A DNA stretch of 64,000 nt from Pelagicoccus sp. SDUM812002 (GCF_031127835.1 NZ_JARXHX010000003.1:62001-126000); one strand, 5' to 3'. Shown: positions 34,461 to 45,415, numbered from the stretch's first letter. Program-made: numbers and translations. Notes: a model not told the origin generated them from the sequence alone.

Positions 34461-35237
34461 CTATCGAATTTTGGAATAGTCAGCAGGAAGCAGCATCAGG
34501 CTGCTCACGCCATCCTCAACCGTGAGCGAGCCACCCGCCGCTTCTTCGGAGGCCGCTCTAGCTTTCTTCCAATCCGGATCGTTACGGAAATCTTCGAACA
34601 TCTTGTGCCGTGCGTCGGTGGAGGGATGCGCGAGCAGGTAAACCAAAGTGTCCTCCGCACCGGGCTCACCCTCTGCGATGTGGAAATATACGAGGTTGGT
34701 GGCGCCGTGCTTCTCAAAAAGGTCCATCGTGGCGCTGCGGAACCGCTCGTCCAGATTAGGCAAATTCCCGTCTGTAGTTTTGTAGGTTCGCAATTCAAAA
34801 ACGCGAGCCGGGTCTGCGACGCTGTGCATGATAGCAGGGCTATAGTCTGTCGTTCGCAGCAATGTACTGTCGATCTTTTCAACCAAGCGGCCGTCCTTGA
34901 TCGAGTCTGCATAGGCCGCCTTCCAGTCGGGATCTTCAATGAAGTTTTTCCAGGCGAGCTCCTTGGCTTCCTTGTCCTCAAAAGCTACGATGTAAACGAG
35001 CTTGGATTCTTCCTCATCGGTAACCCAATAGCCAACGTGCTCGAGCCCGTGTTTCTCGAACAACGCCAAGGTGTGGTCGCGGAAGCGGTTGTGCAGCGCC
35101 TCCAACTTGCCGGGATGCGGGTAGTAAACGCGCAGCTCGAAGAGGCGCTCGTCTTTTGCGTGGGCTTCATGCTGGGAACAGGATGAAACTAGATTGGACA
35201 TCAACATCAGAAGAAGAGGTATAGTTAAACGGGGCAT
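34461..35237 (-). CDS. NIPSNAP-family lipoprotein, two tandem domains
   Basis: A 258-residue exported protein with two NIPSNAP repeats (alpha/beta ferredoxin-like folds). The ATG at 35237 starts a lipoprotein signal (MPRLTIPLLLMLMSNLVSSC, lipobox cysteine at the end). Repeat 1 has LFELRVYYPHPGKLEALHNRF ... HGLEHVGYW and repeat 2 VFELRTYKTTDGNLPNLDERF ... HGATNLVYF, each ending with a W-K-x-A segment (DWKAAY, DWKKAR). NIPSNAP proteins are frequent in Verrucomicrobiota and their function there is unknown. It is the first gene of the operon with the epimerase and DUF1080 genes. Confidence 0.87.
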   Translation of the reverse strand: MPRLTIPLLLMLMSNLVSSCSQHEAHAKDERLFELRVYYPHPGKLEALHNRFRDHTLALFEKHGLEHVGYWVTDEEESKLVYIVAFEDKEAKELAWKNFIEDPDWKAAYADSIKDGRLVEKIDSTLLRTTDYSPAIMHSVADPARVFELRTYKTTDGNLPNLDERFRSATMDLFEKHGATNLVYFHIAEGEPGAEDTLVYLLAHPSTDARHKMFEDFRNDPDWKKARAASEEAAGGSLTVEDGVSSLMLLPADYSKIR

Positions 35238-35361
35238 TTCGTGATCATTAAACGCTAGCTTCGATATTGGAAGCAAATGCTTTTCCTGCTCGATCTCTCA
35301 AATGAGAATTGAGCACACAGCCGAGGCTTTTCACTGTATTCTTAGAAATCCAACAATATCC

Positions 35362-35793
35362 ATGAACGAACAAGGAATTTTCAGCCAAAGAATAGGTGTT
35401 TCAAAAGCTCACATCGACGTGAACGGCCACGTCAACAATGTCGTTTACATCCAATGGATGCAGGACATCGCCTACTCTCATTCGAAAGCAGTCGGTTACG
35501 ATTCCAGCCGCCTCGACGAACTTGGCTCCACTTGGGTGATTCGCAGTCACTTCGTCAAATACCAGCGTCCGGCCCTTCTGGGAGACCAATTAATCGTCTA
35601 CACGTGGCCACACGAAATTAAAAAGGCGAGCGCTCTGCGGCGGTACAAATTTGTAAGAGCTACGGACCACGTCACCATCGCTAGCGGAGAGTCCGATTGG
35701 GTTTATATCGACCGAAACACGGGGCGACCACAACCTATAGATGACTCAATGCGGGCTGCCTTTCCGGAGGTGGCTGAGAAAGACGAACCCTGA
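35362..35793 (+). CDS. Acyl-CoA thioesterase, 4HBT hotdog family
   Basis: A single hotdog-fold thioesterase of the YbgC/FadM type, 143 residues from the ATG at 35362. The active-site region is AHIDVNGHVNNVVYIQWMQDIA with the D-x-N/x-G-H-V-N-N motif, where Asp is catalytic. RSHFVKYQRPALLGDQLIV and the closing strand SGESDWVYIDRNTGRP complete the domain. It cleaves acyl-CoA or hydroxybenzoyl-CoA-like thioesters. Menaquinone genes (menC, menE) elsewhere in the window raise DHNA-CoA hydrolysis as one option, but distance gives no support. It converges on the next gene. Confidence 0.88.
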   Translation: MNEQGIFSQRIGVSKAHIDVNGHVNNVVYIQWMQDIAYSHSKAVGYDSSRLDELGSTWVIRSHFVKYQRPALLGDQLIVYTWPHEIKKASALRRYKFVRATDHVTIASGESDWVYIDRNTGRPQPIDDSMRAAFPEVAEKDEP

Positions 35794-35802
35794 GACATTT
35801 CT

Positions 35803-36327
35803 TCACTTACCGCTTCGATGGCCTCCCGCGCCAAGGTAGGAAATTTCAGTCAGACCTTTGCCAAAAACTCTGTAAGCCTTACCAAATCCTAAAACGAGCC
35901 TACCTTCGTTAGGCCGCAGCCGAAACAGGTCGAAGTCTACCAGTCCCTTGAGGTAACCCACCGTCGCTCCGTGGCGCTTCTCAAATCCATCCATTACGGC
36001 TTTCCATTTCTGCGAATCCCGCTCCACCATCTCGGCTTCGCAATCGGTCGTCACCCGCTTTCTGGCGAAAAGTTCCTCCGCAACTGTCTCGTCCTCGATG
36101 AGGCTGACACTCGCGAGACCAGACTTTCGCAGGTGAGCGTAGTGCTTGGCCATAGCGCTCACGTAGACGAAGAAGTCGCCGTCCTCGTCCAGAAACACTG
36201 GAGCGTAGCTCGAAAGCGGGAAACCTTTGGTGGACGTTGTCGCCAATATGCAACTACGGACAGATCTCCGCAGTTCTTCAAACTCTCGTAGGGCCCAATC
36301 AAGCTCTTCCTTTTCCTTCGTATCCAT
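35803..36327 (-). CDS. HugZ/HutZ-like pyridoxamine oxidase-fold protein
   Basis: A 174-residue split-barrel flavin/haem-binding protein of the HugZ/HutZ group, which takes part in haem iron use. The fold begins with a helix, then SCILATTSTKGFPLSSYAPVFL, the DGDFFVYVSAMAKHYAHLR strand pair and ASVSLIEDE. The C-terminal haem-site region reads RLVLGFGKAYRVFG and ends GAGGHRSGK, comparable with the His-containing tail of HutZ. It may store or degrade haem, which fits the TonB receptor elsewhere in the window only loosely. It lies 17 bases downstream of the methyltransferase gene and could be its operon partner. Confidence 0.82.
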   Translation of the reverse strand: MDTKEKEELDWALREFEELRRSVRSCILATTSTKGFPLSSYAPVFLDEDGDFFVYVSAMAKHYAHLRKSGLASVSLIEDETVAEELFARKRVTTDCEAEMVERDSQKWKAVMDGFEKRHGATVGYLKGLVDFDLFRLRPNEGRLVLGFGKAYRVFGKGLTEISYLGAGGHRSGK

Positions 36328-36344
36328 AGTGCCAATATAAATTT

Positions 36345-37532
36345 TTAGTTCCTCACCAGCTTGCAGACATATAAGCGGCGCCCTATCCCAGTCACCGCAG
36401 CCCCAATCGCAAACCGCTCTCCGCCTTCCTTCAGCCCCAATTTCTTTCGCAGCTCTTCCGCTGTCATGCCGCTGTTGCGGGAGATAACGTTAGCCTTCTT
36501 TTTCGGAAACAGTTTTTTAATTTCCTTACCTCCGATAGGCACGTCGTCAACCACCTCGAAGACCCGGCCCTGAAAGTCAGTTGGCGGCTCGTCGCAGCCA
36601 TAGAGCCGCGTGCGCGGATTCAACGCTTTCAAATTCCATTTTTTGGATACAGCTTTAAAGCCACCCGCTTTCATGATCGAAGCGTTCGGCTCCAATAAAT
36701 ATTTCCCCGGCGCTGCGAAATCCCCGGAAGCCTCCTTTTCATCCGAAAGGCAAAAATCGAGCTGATCAACACTTCCGCCTTTTCGGATATTCACGCAATG
36801 GATACGGGCTTCTCCTGCGAATCCCTTTCGAGCAATGACGAATAGCTCCTTGCAATCGTTTTCGATCGAAATTACATGAACTGCTTCGACACCAGCGAGA
36901 TCAGCCAAAACGCTTGAAACGTCGAGTCCGGGCGAAGTCTTGACGGCAACTCGCTCTGAGCGAGAAAGAAGGAAGTCCCATACCTCAAGAATGTTTGGCT
37001 CGCAGCCCTCCAAAGCCGAAACACGCAAGCTACGGTCATCTCGACGAGCGGGGTCAACGAAGATCAAATCCAATTCTCCCTCATGCTTTCTCAAAGCCTC
37101 GATACCATCTCCGTTGTTGACGGAGACCTTATCTCCTAGGCAAAACACTTCGAAATTTGAGGCTGAGATTTCTGCAAGCTCAGCATCCCGCTCGTTATAG
37201 AAATAATGCTCGAATTTCTCAGCCAAGAATCGAGCATCTACACCGTATCCACCCGTCACATCGAACGCTGCTTTACCAGTTCCCAATAGAGTCGACCGAA
37301 ATCGGGCTACCGCCTCTGAAGTGCATTGCTCCAAGGCGAGCGACTTCGGGAAGACTACGTCCTCGTTCCCGTGCCAACTCGGAAGCTTGGATCGCGAACG
37401 CATCCTCCCTTTCACCTGCTGAGCGATAAACGGCATGGGCAAGTCAGGATAGCGTCCCGCCATCAACGCCAATTCTTCAGGGCTCCGTTTCGCGTTCCTA
37501 GCTATGAACTTCTTTATTTCTGGATTTAACAT
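36345..37532 (-). CDS. Class I SAM-dependent methyltransferase with THUMP-like domain
   Basis: A 395-residue protein with a Rossmann-type methyltransferase domain and a C-terminal THUMP-like domain, a pair conserved in Bacteroidota and Verrucomicrobiota. The SAM site is FDVTGGYGVDARFLAEKF (motif I). The catalytic-region motif is LIFVDPARRD, of the DPxR type rather than the NPPY of N6-adenine enzymes. The tail has EPNASIMKAGGF, LFPKKKANVISRNSGMTAEEL and GGERFAIGAAVTGIGRRLYVC. A nucleic-acid substrate is likely but unproven. The ATG at 37532 is the better start. Confidence 0.87.
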   Translation of the reverse strand: MLNPEIKKFIARNAKRSPEELALMAGRYPDLPMPFIAQQVKGRMRSRSKLPSWHGNEDVVFPKSLALEQCTSEAVARFRSTLLGTGKAAFDVTGGYGVDARFLAEKFEHYFYNERDAELAEISASNFEVFCLGDKVSVNNGDGIEALRKHEGELDLIFVDPARRDDRSLRVSALEGCEPNILEVWDFLLSRSERVAVKTSPGLDVSSVLADLAGVEAVHVISIENDCKELFVIARKGFAGEARIHCVNIRKGGSVDQLDFCLSDEKEASGDFAAPGKYLLEPNASIMKAGGFKAVSKKWNLKALNPRTRLYGCDEPPTDFQGRVFEVVDDVPIGGKEIKKLFPKKKANVISRNSGMTAEELRKKLGLKEGGERFAIGAAVTGIGRRLYVCKLVRN

Positions 37533-37775
37533 GAATGAACTCTGTAAAGCCCTTATAGAGCTGACCTTTCGATGCAATTCGATTTCCAGAACCTACCGGA
37601 ACCAAGCGTCATAAGACGCGATGTCGATCACCGGATACAGACTAATTCTTCCAGCTCGTGACTTCTTAACCGTAAGCTCAGAGGTGTCTTGATTTCGACG
37701 CTTGTATCTCGACACCCCATTCCAGGCCCGTAGCGTCAATCTAAAACCTCAAGCAGCTGTGCCAGAAAATACCTC

Positions 37776-38549
37776 ATGAAATTCTCGCGACATCTCATTG
37801 CCTACGCTTTCCTAGTTCTCGCATTGGCGGGGTCCTTGGCCGGCAACTACTTCCTTTTTCAAAAGGCGACTCACTTTTACGCCCGCGAAGCTCAGGTGCG
37901 CATCGAGCCGATAAGCGACCGCTTCGCAGAAGAAAACGCCCTCGTCCGAGCTAAGGAGAAAACGAAGCCGCGCTTCGTCATGTTTGGCGAATCTCGCTGC
38001 GGCATGTGGGGAGCCTATCCCGCCCAAAACTGGGGCGACATCGAGATCATCAATCGAGGGATTGGCGGCGAAACGACACCGCAAATCAAGCGGCGGCTTG
38101 AAGATGACGTGCTCTCGCTAGACCCAGATGTAGTCATTCTGCAAATGGGTGATAATGACCTGAAAACCATGGCCGTGCTTCCAGGGACCCGCAGAGGGAC
38201 CATCGAAATGACCTACGATAACATAACCGAAATCGCCAAAACGCTAAGCGACCAGGGTATCCATGTTATAATTACAACTATTTTTCCTCCTGCTCCAATC
38301 GAGCTCCTACGAAAACCCTTGTGGTCGGACGAGGTGAACGAATCGATCGATTTGGTGAACCAACGCCTGCTCGATTTCGAATATCCACGCGTGACTACCG
38401 CGAACTGCGACGAGATCCTGCGAGACGGGAAATACATCAAGCCCGAGTACTCCAGAGATACCCTGCACTTGAAGGAGTCAGGCTACCTAGCGCTCAACGA
38501 GCAGCTGGAACCGCTCGTGAGGCGAGTCCTCGCCGAAAGCCAGAACTAA
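37776..38549 (+). CDS. SGNH/GDSL hydrolase with N-terminal membrane anchor
   Basis: A 257-residue hydrolase of the SGNH fold. The N-terminal hydrophobic stretch (LIAYAFLVLALAGSLAGNYF) acts as signal anchor or signal peptide. The four SGNH blocks are visible: Ser in VMFGESRCGMW, Gly in RGIGGETT, Asn in QMGDNDLK, and Asp-x-x-His in SRDTLHLK. The family includes acetylxylan esterases and other deacylases of sugars, so action on acylated polysaccharide in the periplasm is plausible. Its stop overlaps the end of the convergent FAH-family gene by four bases. Confidence 0.88.
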   Translation: MKFSRHLIAYAFLVLALAGSLAGNYFLFQKATHFYAREAQVRIEPISDRFAEENALVRAKEKTKPRFVMFGESRCGMWGAYPAQNWGDIEIINRGIGGETTPQIKRRLEDDVLSLDPDVVILQMGDNDLKTMAVLPGTRRGTIEMTYDNITEIAKTLSDQGIHVIITTIFPPAPIELLRKPLWSDEVNESIDLVNQRLLDFEYPRVTTANCDEILRDGKYIKPEYSRDTLHLKESGYLALNEQLEPLVRRVLAESQN

Positions 38550-39163
38550 TCCGCAACGTCCCAAACGTGGCGAACCAACTCGGTCTCGCCATTGTAGATT
38601 ACACCTTCGAATCGGCTCCCCATAGAAACCTTCCCAACTCCCTTGGGCGTACCCGTCATCACGATATCGAAGTCCTCAAAGTCGATCACGCCCGCTATTT
38701 CATCTCTTATCGACGCTGGCTTGTTCATCATCTCCGGAACACCGCCGCTTTGCACCAGCATTCCGTCCACCCATAGCTCCATGTGCAAATCTTCGAAGGA
38801 GCCCTTCCAAGCTACGAAGGAGCTGAACAAGGCAGCGCCGCGAAACGCCTTACTGCGCTCCCATGGAAGACCTCGTTTCCGCAAATAGTCCTGCACTCCT
38901 CTCTTCGTCAGATCCAGCCCGAAGCCTACATAGCGGAAATCACCGCCCTCTACTCCGAGGCAAATTTCACCTTCAAAGTGAAGCTCGTCCCCTCTCTCTA
39001 TTCTTCGCAAATCCGAGGCAATGGAGGCGTTCGACTTGAAAAATAGAACCATTTGCTCCGGTATAGAATTTTCGAGCTCTCTGATGTGGTCCAAATAGTT
39101 TCTTCCGACGCAAACGACCTTAGAGGGCTGCTGATCACCCCCAGAAAAATTCACCGTGTTCAT
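38546..39163 (-). CDS. Fumarylacetoacetate hydrolase-family protein
   Basis: A single FAH domain of 205 residues, near the size of acylpyruvate or oxaloacetate-acting members. It begins KVVCVGRNYLDHIREL, the usual first block. Metal ligands are in HFEGEICLGVEG (two Glu) and the Asp of GLDLTKRGVQDYLRKRGLPW. The oxyanion loop is IVMTGTPKGVG. These enzymes hydrolyse or decarboxylate small diketo acids such as fumarylpyruvate or oxaloacetate; the exact substrate is open. It converges on the SGNH hydrolase gene. Confidence 0.9.
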   Translation of the reverse strand: MNTVNFSGGDQQPSKVVCVGRNYLDHIRELENSIPEQMVLFFKSNASIASDLRRIERGDELHFEGEICLGVEGGDFRYVGFGLDLTKRGVQDYLRKRGLPWERSKAFRGAALFSSFVAWKGSFEDLHMELWVDGMLVQSGGVPEMMNKPASIRDEIAGVIDFEDFDIVMTGTPKGVGKVSMGSRFEGVIYNGETELVRHVWDVAD

Positions 39164-39408
39164 GCGGTCGCACTAAATCGAAGCTTGTTTTGGCTTCCAA
39201 CGCTAAACTGGAAAGGACTCCAGAAAACCGTCGGTTTCTTTGACATCAGGAAAATACTCAGAGCGAATGAACTGGATTACTCAAATACAGTTAAGACTTT
39301 GATTATCTGAAGCTTACCGATCCTATTTTTGGATCTCTTTTTTCTGGCGCAAGCCCTGCAAGTTCACGTTCGGGACTGCTTATCCCAGCTTGCTAAGGAG
39401 AAAATCAC

Positions 39409-40857
39409 ATGCGCCAAACTTACTGTAGAAACATATTCAAGACTGCGGCCCTTGCCTCGGTAATCTCAGGGCTGACCCTGTCTGCCCTAAACGCTCAAAT
39501 CCGCTACGAACTGGTTGTACCAGAAGTTTCGAACGACCCAATCAAACACGTCAGTTCGTACAGCAACAAGATTAACGACAATGGCGAAACGCTCCTCAAC
39601 CGCATTCAGACGTTTGCAATCTGGAAAGACGGAGCAATTACCCAAATCGCCAGCGGCCAGACCGACTACCCCGCTAAGTTCACAAGCATTCGTGCCAATT
39701 CAGTCAATGCATACCAAGAGGTCGTCGGTAGCAAAACGTACCTCGTGAGCGACGAGCTGGGAGATCGCTTCGATACCTTTCCATTCTACTGGGACGCAGA
39801 AAACGGTATCGTAGACCTTCACGATGTAGGCCAGCGGTCAGCTGACGGCAGTGGTTCGACGCGCCTGATTAGCATCAACGAAGAGGGCCTCGCCATCGGA
39901 AGCACGCTAGCGTTCCAAGATAGCAGGAGCCTCGGTCAAAGTGCTTTCACCTGGTCTTTCGAGGCTGAACGTATGGACATCGCCCCCCTCGACGGAATCG
40001 AAGGGTTCAGCTTCACCAGCCCGAAGGGAATCAACGACGACGGAACCGTCGTCGGCATCTACAGGAAGTTTGATACGAGTGCAGACACCTACCACGAGCG
40101 CGGTTTTATATTCGATTCGGTCAATGGCTCTCGTGACCTGTCGCAAATCGATGCGGACTTTTTCGTCACTGATCACTACACAGCCCGCGAGATTAACGCA
40201 GCAGGCTCGTTCATCGGCGAGCGCGACCGCACCGCTTACTTATACGACGTTGAGAATGGAGTCGGCTTCAACATAGCCAGTCCTCTCGGTTCGTCCCACG
40301 TCAGCAAAGCTTACGCCGTGAACGACCATGACGTCGTCGCCGGTATCACCGAAAACCGTAGCCCGACCGGAAACCAAGGTTACACACCCATCCTTTGGAC
40401 CCGCTCGACCGGTACGATCGACATCCTGCCGCAAATCGAAAAAAGCCTCGAGAGAGTTCTCCCAGAAGGAATAGCTCCGGAATCTTGTATAATAACTCCA
40501 AAATCCATCAACAACGGCGGGACGATCTCCGCTAGTCTGGAAACAGCCAGCACCTTTAGTCGAGAAATCGTCCTCAAACCTACTCTAGACTTCCGCTGGC
40601 ACTCCCAGCAGCCGAAGACTGAAAACGGAGTCATGGGGGTACTTTACACACACTACAAGGGCGAAGATAGCGGTGCTATCCCAGCAGTAGCGCTTGGATA
40701 CGAGATCGGGTTCGAATGCAGCTCAGACATGCAAAATTGGTGTGCAATATCTGATAAGTCTCCCGCAGCCCGTTCTTCAGAATCAGAGGCCAGTATAGAA
40801 TTGTTCGTTCCCTTCTCGGAATGTATTTTTGTCCGCCCTGTACTCCGCAATCTCTAG
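39409..40857 (+). CDS. Exported HAF-repeat protein
   Basis: A 482-residue secreted protein. A signal peptide (TAALASVISGLTLSALNA, cleaved before QIRYEL) follows an ATG with a good AAGGAG site. The middle consists of HAF-type repeats: recurring pieces such as SINEEGLAIGSTL, GINDDGTVVGIYR, EINAAGSFIGER and AVNDHDVVAGITE, each followed by a strand reading A/PFxW or AYLYD. These probably form a beta-propeller. The last 60 residues (VALGYEIGFECSSDMQNWCAIS) match a C-terminal motif common in exported Verrucomicrobiota proteins. Function is unknown; surface or matrix localisation is inferred. Confidence 0.8.
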   Translation: MRQTYCRNIFKTAALASVISGLTLSALNAQIRYELVVPEVSNDPIKHVSSYSNKINDNGETLLNRIQTFAIWKDGAITQIASGQTDYPAKFTSIRANSVNAYQEVVGSKTYLVSDELGDRFDTFPFYWDAENGIVDLHDVGQRSADGSGSTRLISINEEGLAIGSTLAFQDSRSLGQSAFTWSFEAERMDIAPLDGIEGFSFTSPKGINDDGTVVGIYRKFDTSADTYHERGFIFDSVNGSRDLSQIDADFFVTDHYTAREINAAGSFIGERDRTAYLYDVENGVGFNIASPLGSSHVSKAYAVNDHDVVAGITENRSPTGNQGYTPILWTRSTGTIDILPQIEKSLERVLPEGIAPESCIITPKSINNGGTISASLETASTFSREIVLKPTLDFRWHSQQPKTENGVMGVLYTHYKGEDSGAIPAVALGYEIGFECSSDMQNWCAISDKSPAARSSESEASIELFVPFSECIFVRPVLRNL

Positions 40858-41081
40858 GGGGCTCCAAGCAAAAGCATCTGAGCAGAAGCCCGCACGAGAA
40901 ATCGACCGTAGGATAACTCACCGAGCAATAGCTGCCGTTCTACGATTTACTAGTCTCCTTCCGCAAGTGAGTAGATTTTGCAGTGATCCAACCGTTTACA
41001 TTCGGGAAGCATATGCTTGGCCGCTATTTCGTGTTCACCGATCTCGTGCCGAGCCATTCTAAAAACTCGGAATTCAAACTC

Positions 41082-41561
41082 ATGGCACCAAGCAAAACGA
41101 CCCCAACCACAAAAAGACGCGGATTCACCATAATCGAACTGCTGGTTGTGATAACGATAATCGGTCTGATAGCCTCTGTCGCTATACCCTCTTACATCGC
41201 CTCACGCCAAAGTTCCACCGCAACCCGGACTGCCAACGACTTCCGTAAGTTCGGCGACCAATTTCTTTTGTACAGCATGAAAACAGGTGATTGGCCAAGC
41301 GATGGCTTGCCGACCACCATTCCGGCCGGCATGGAGCCTTACCTATCTGATTCCGTCTGGCAAAAGGAGACACCACTCGGGGGATCGTGGGACTACGATT
41401 ACAACGCATTCGGTTTCACCGCAGGCGTCTCCATAGACAGCGCAACTCCAGACGACGCACTCTTCGCGGCGATCGACGCCCTTATTGACGATGGAAACCT
41501 AGAGAGCGGGTCCATGATAAAGTCTGGCGGCAATCGTCTGTCTCTTATCATAGAGCCATAG
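41082..41561 (+). CDS. Type II pseudopilin/prepilin-like protein
   Basis: A 159-residue protein with a prepilin leader: basic start KRRG, cleavage before FTIIELLVVITIIGLIASVA, and Glu at position 5 of the mature helix. The helix is followed by a GspG-like globular part (ANDFRKFGDQFLLYSMKTGDWP, then Trp/Gly-rich WDYDYNAFGFTAG). The ATG at 41082 is chosen since it places the leader correctly. No secretion ATPase, prepilin peptidase or other pilus gene is in the window, so this is an orphan, as is common in Verrucomicrobiota genomes. Confidence 0.85.
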   Translation: MAPSKTTPTTKRRGFTIIELLVVITIIGLIASVAIPSYIASRQSSTATRTANDFRKFGDQFLLYSMKTGDWPSDGLPTTIPAGMEPYLSDSVWQKETPLGGSWDYDYNAFGFTAGVSIDSATPDDALFAAIDALIDDGNLESGSMIKSGGNRLSLIIEP

Positions 41562-41662
41562 CAGCTGGAAGTCTCACCCGCTGTTGACCTAGACTAGTTT
41601 TCCTTCCAGACAGTTGATTTTCCGCCAACTTGATCCGAACCGTTGGCAGGACAGCTGCCACC

Positions 41663-42637
41663 GTGAGATTTAGAACCCCAGTCAACATAGATGCCGCCGA
41701 CTCACGGTATGGGCATCAAGATAAATTCGTTTGCCTCGGCTCTTGCTTCGCAACGGAAATCGGTAGCCGCCTCCAACGGTCACTCTTCGAGTGCACTACC
41801 AACCCGCTGGGCAATCTTTTCAACCCCATCGCCATTGGCGAAACGCTCCGCCGATCCGTCCAAGGCCGTCCCTTCGAAGCTGATGAATTCTTCCAGCATC
41901 AGGAACTGTGGCGGCATTTTCTCGTTCATAGTTCCCTCGCTCGAAAAGATAGGGATGAGAGCGTCAACGTCGCGAACAACTGTCTGCTCGCTCTCCAGCT
42001 GAGCCTGAAAAAGTGCGGACTTCTGATTTTGACTCTCGGATCAGCATGGATCTACGAGAAAAAAGGCGATCGTCGTACTATCGGGCACAACCACAAGCTC
42101 CCCCATTCGATTTTCAAAAAAAGGCGTTTGTCCCCAGCCGAGATAACGCAAGACCTCCGGTCTTCGATAACTTCCGCGCGAGAAACCAATCAATCGCTTA
42201 AAGTTTGTATCTCTGTCAGTCCTGTTCGCCACGCCCGAGACGGCTTGCACGAGAATAACCTCAGCAAATCAAGCTTGCTGATAGCGACCGAGGAGCTCAC
42301 CGGATCCCTTCCGCATTGCAGCTACTTTCCGGCCTACGATATCCTTCTTGATGAGTTGCGCGACTATCGCTTCTACGCCGAAGACCTCGTCCATCCCTCC
42401 AATCTGGCGATCAACTTCATCTGGGAAAAATTCAGCCAAGCCTATTTCAGCGATCCTTGCAAAATCCAATTAGCTGAAATCGAAGCGATTCGCGGCATGC
42501 TTGATCACCGTGCCCAACATACGGATACAACTAGCTACCAGACCTTCAAGTCATCCATATTGAAGAGAATCGATGAGCTATCCCAAAGCCTTCCGCAAGC
42601 GACTCACTTAAAAAAGCAGTGGAGTCAACTTCCCTAA
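41663..42637 (+). CDS. GSCFA-domain protein
   Basis: A protein of the GSCFA family, an SGNH-like group named for its motif, seen here as FVCLGSCFATEIGSRL. Other marks are NPLGNLFNPIAIG, LLILTLGSAWIYE, ISVSPVRHARDG, YFPAYDILLDELRDYRFYAEDLVHPS. The C-terminal DxxHP fits an SGNH Asp-His pair. The GTG at 41663 is chosen because family members begin just before an FRT-V/P strand; a TTG at 41630 would add 11 residues. Function in bacteria is undefined; some relatives accompany polysaccharide genes. It is followed after two bases by the PLP-enzyme gene. Confidence 0.85.
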   Translation: MRFRTPVNIDAADSRYGHQDKFVCLGSCFATEIGSRLQRSLFECTTNPLGNLFNPIAIGETLRRSVQGRPFEADEFFQHQELWRHFLVHSSLARKDRDESVNVANNCLLALQLSLKKCGLLILTLGSAWIYEKKGDRRTIGHNHKLPHSIFKKRRLSPAEITQDLRSSITSARETNQSLKVCISVSPVRHARDGLHENNLSKSSLLIATEELTGSLPHCSYFPAYDILLDELRDYRFYAEDLVHPSNLAINFIWEKFSQAYFSDPCKIQLAEIEAIRGMLDHRAQHTDTTSYQTFKSSILKRIDELSQSLPQATHLKKQWSQLP

Positions 42638-42639
42638 AC

Positions 42640-43623
42640 ATGACCCCGTTCACTTTGGAGCATAAGGTCGACCCCAACCTGTCACGCCCTACCCGCATCC
42701 ATAGAGTCCCTTCAATCGAGGCTGAAAAACTCTGGATAAAGAGAGAGGATGAGCTCAGCTCCGGGATAAGCGGAAGCAAGCTCCGCAAGTACTCGAGCTT
42801 GATTCCCCACCTCATAAAGGAAAGGGTCGAAACGGTCGGTATGATTGGAGGACCGAATTCAAATAATCTCGTCGGGCTCGCGCAAATCCTCCGCGAAAAT
42901 GGAATCAAGCCGATTGCCTTCGTTCGACAGGCTGCTGACAAACAGATCCGAGGCAATGCCCTGCTTCTCGACATGCTTCTCGACAAGAGTGAGTTGATAT
43001 TGATCCCACGCGAGCAATGGTCACAAGTCGGTGATACCGCACGAGAGTATCTCGAAAAACAAAACACTCGCAGCCACCTCCTAGAAGAGGGTTGCTCGGG
43101 CTTCGAAGCCCTCCCGGGCGCCATGTCGCTAGCTAAGGATATTCTCCGGAATGAGATGGAAATTGAGCAGGTGTTCTCGAGAATCTACATAGATTCCGGA
43201 ACCGGCATGAGCGCTACAGGATTGATACTGGGCCTTGAAAGCATGGCCCCTCCAACTCCTCGCGAAATCGTAGTGACCCTTATCGCTGACTGCGAAGAAA
43301 GATTCAATGCACAGTTATCTCGATTTCGTTCGCAGCTTTCTGAAAAAATCAAAAGAGTAATCGAGCCACAGGTGGAGCTAAGATTCTTAAGTCCAATATT
43401 GTGCCCAAAATTTGGATCAATTAACGCAAGCGTTATACAGGAATGTCGCAGAGTGGCGAAAACGCTGGGGCTCGTTATGGACCCGACGTACTCTGCCAAG
43501 CACTACATGACAGCAAAAGCCGACCTCCTATCTAACCCGAATTCGAATCGTTCGCTTTTTATATTCAACGGCTCTGCCTTGGGTCTTATGGGATTTCAGG
43601 ATAGGCTTAGCTCAAGGGCCTAA
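42640..43623 (+). CDS. PLP-dependent enzyme of the ACC deaminase/D-cysteine desulfhydrase group
   Basis: A fold-type II PLP enzyme of about 327 residues. The PLP lysine lies in LSSGISGSKLRKYSSLIP, matching the GGNKxRK motif of ACC deaminase and D-cysteine desulfhydrase with Ser and Gly changes. The serine/asparagine loop MIGGPNSNNLVGLA follows at the expected distance, and the phosphate-binding region is IDSGTGMSATGLILGL. The substrate is probably a D-amino acid or cyclic amino acid, not resolvable by eye. A GTG at 42619 inside the GSCFA gene is an alternative start. Tight spacing implies co-expression with the GSCFA gene, an unusual partner. Confidence 0.83.
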   Translation: MTPFTLEHKVDPNLSRPTRIHRVPSIEAEKLWIKREDELSSGISGSKLRKYSSLIPHLIKERVETVGMIGGPNSNNLVGLAQILRENGIKPIAFVRQAADKQIRGNALLLDMLLDKSELILIPREQWSQVGDTAREYLEKQNTRSHLLEEGCSGFEALPGAMSLAKDILRNEMEIEQVFSRIYIDSGTGMSATGLILGLESMAPPTPREIVVTLIADCEERFNAQLSRFRSQLSEKIKRVIEPQVELRFLSPILCPKFGSINASVIQECRRVAKTLGLVMDPTYSAKHYMTAKADLLSNPNSNRSLFIFNGSALGLMGFQDRLSSRA

Positions 43624-43671
43624 TATCATTCCGACACACATCTGCAAGAGACTCAAATGTGAACAAAAAAA

Positions 43672-43693
43672 GCGGCTCTCCGAAGAGAGCCGC
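43672..43693 (-). terminator. Rho-independent terminator of groESL
   Basis: A perfect 9-bp stem GCGGCTCTC/GAGAGCCGC with a 4-nt loop (TTCG on the minus strand) is followed on the minus strand by seven T, 46 bases after the groEL stop. Confidence 0.94.
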
Positions 43694-43738
43694 CAAGTGT
43701 AGAGTGTGTATTTGCTTAGAGTTGTATTGGCTGACGGA

Positions 43739-45415
<1,677 letters not shown>

